Positions 60,209 through 64,000 of a stretch of DNA of 64,000 nt are shown here, piece after piece. How positions within the stretch are numbered: position 1 is the stretch's first letter; the number at the start of each line of letters is the position of its first letter. Under the pieces are notes generated by a model. That model worked only from the letters and a program-made list of their open reading frames with translations, was not told where the DNA came from and made no database searches. Where the stretch lies: the NCBI RefSeq assembly GCF_030704535.1, contig NC_081822.1, positions 30,649,001 to 30,713,000 of the forward strand, read 5' to 3'. Position numbers and translations under genes: made by a program. Source of the stretch: Vitis vinifera. Lineage: Eukaryota > Streptophyta > Magnoliopsida > Vitales > Vitaceae.

Positions 60209-60390
60209 TGTTGCCTAGTGTTGGATCTCTGGATTGAACAATCTTAGAATGAGAACTTTCAGATGACCTCAGTGTTAAGCTCAGTCAACGCATTATTGAA
60301 CCAATAGTCTGCATCAAAGTACGTGCCGACATTTTGTTCCCGTGCCACACGTTGCCTGTCAACAGCTCCATTAAATTATTGGAAACTTTG
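60209..60390 (-). promoter_or_regulatory. UGT promoter-proximal region, copy C
   Basis: About 180 bp conserved with 39178-39350. It includes GTTGGATCTCTGGATTG near the start codon, a TACGTGCC ACGT core, CGTTGCCTGTCAAC and GCTCCATTAAATTATT. Conservation stops just beyond, so this may be the minimal promoter and 5' leader. Confidence 0.5.
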
Positions 60391-63360
<2,970 letters not shown>

Positions 63361-64000
63361 TGTCCTCTTACACATATGTGATCGAATCATCTATAAAATA
63401 AGATTGAATGAATGTATTGATACACAAGAGCTTGTTTGTTTTGGTTGTGTTTTTGGTTTGTTCATTAGGTGTGTGTTGGAATAAATATTTGAAAAGGTCT
63501 TAGTTTGAGAAAAGAGATACTTTTTCTATTGTGTTTTGTTTGGTTGAAAGAAAAGGAAATTTTAAGATTTTGTTCCACCTTTTTACAGATTCTTCAATCT
63601 TCCTTGCAAAAAAATGGATGGTAGGAAAAGATTAACGGTTAGACTAAAGTGATCTTGGAATCTAGAAGATGAAGCCATAAAAGAATGTTAGTAAAATAAC
63701 ATTTCCCATGCCACCAATATTCAAAAACCAGATGTCACTAAGGCATCATCATCAATTTTTGCCAAAAATAAATAACCCCATTTTATAAGGAACGACATTT
63801 CATTTCTTGCAAAACAAACATGATTTCATTTCTTTTGGTTTAGATTTGTTCTTTGTCCATTGTCCATTGTAAGATTAACCAACTATCAAGACAACCTATT
63901 TTTTCTTATTCAATCACGCTCTGCAACTTTTTGGACATAATAAAAGCATGGAATATGACTTAAAAATGCAGAACATGTTGCCTAATGCCTTCTTTTACAC
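63361..64000. other. 3' intergenic sequence
   Basis: AT-rich sequence without a supported gene, RNA or repeat. It continues past the window edge. Confidence 0.5.

Larger units (their letters stand above)
52141..60390. repeat. tandem UGT unit C
   Basis: The third unit is collinear with unit B from 42653 on. It carries a hAT MITE (53260-53724), a minisatellite (54470-55500) and a Copia relic (55560-56954). At about 57127 it has the empty version of the site where unit B holds the Copia element. It ends with the intact UGT and the conserved 5' flank. Confidence 0.8.

Overview
This window looks like nuclear DNA from a eudicot plant, most likely a woody one and possibly Vitis-like; the genus is an inference. 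The support is intron-less family-1 UDP-glycosyltransferase genes of the UGT88 type, a phytoglobin pseudogene, AT-rich intergenic DNA and plant transposon families (CACTA with Ulp1, PIF/Harbinger, hAT, Copia, large Gypsy LTRs). No prokaryotic, organellar or CRISPR signal was seen.

Layout. 1-25 kb is almost entirely mobile DNA. It holds the end of a hAT-like element (1-183), a degenerate 6.3 kb PIF/Harbinger element with TAA target duplications (2118-8458), and a 15.5 kb CACTA element with AAA target duplications (9306-24841). The CACTA transposase gene is split by a 4.1 kb solo LTR (13532-17651, target duplication TCAGG). That LTR contains an array of ~103-bp repeats. The CACTA element also carries an antisense fragment of a GT90-like (rumi/KDELC-type) gene and a second gene ending in a Ulp1 protease.

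25-32 kb is a divergent pair of UGT88-like genes (25058-26515 minus, 30542-31978 plus) in a large imperfect inverted duplication. 32.1-32.9 kb is a run of fold-back repeats. 33-60.4 kb is a tandem triplication, each unit ending in one minus-strand UGT gene (37726-39177, 50649-52136, 58757-60208). Later insertions interrupt the units: a 1.9 kb hAT-like element, a 1.4 kb hAT element carrying a probable U-box gene fragment, a Copia element with LTRs, a 465-bp hAT MITE, and a 21-bp minisatellite beside a Copia relic. The middle UGT has lost its native promoter at the tandem junction, has a frameshifted C-terminus and is a mosaic of its two neighbours. 62121-63360 is a class-1 phytoglobin pseudogene.

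Functionally the window is a plant secondary-metabolism glycosyltransferase cluster built by tandem and inverted duplication, with gene conversion and transposon insertion on top. Four of the five UGTs have complete PSPG boxes and catalytic His/Asp and probably glucosylate phenolic aglycones in the cytosol. One (30542-31978) has an unusual HVGWNS in place of HCGWNS. Nothing here is clearly a new biological system. The most interesting features are the UGT duplication architecture, the gene fragments captured by transposons, and the paralogous empty sites that date insertions relative to the duplication. All homology calls come from reading the sequence, without database searches.
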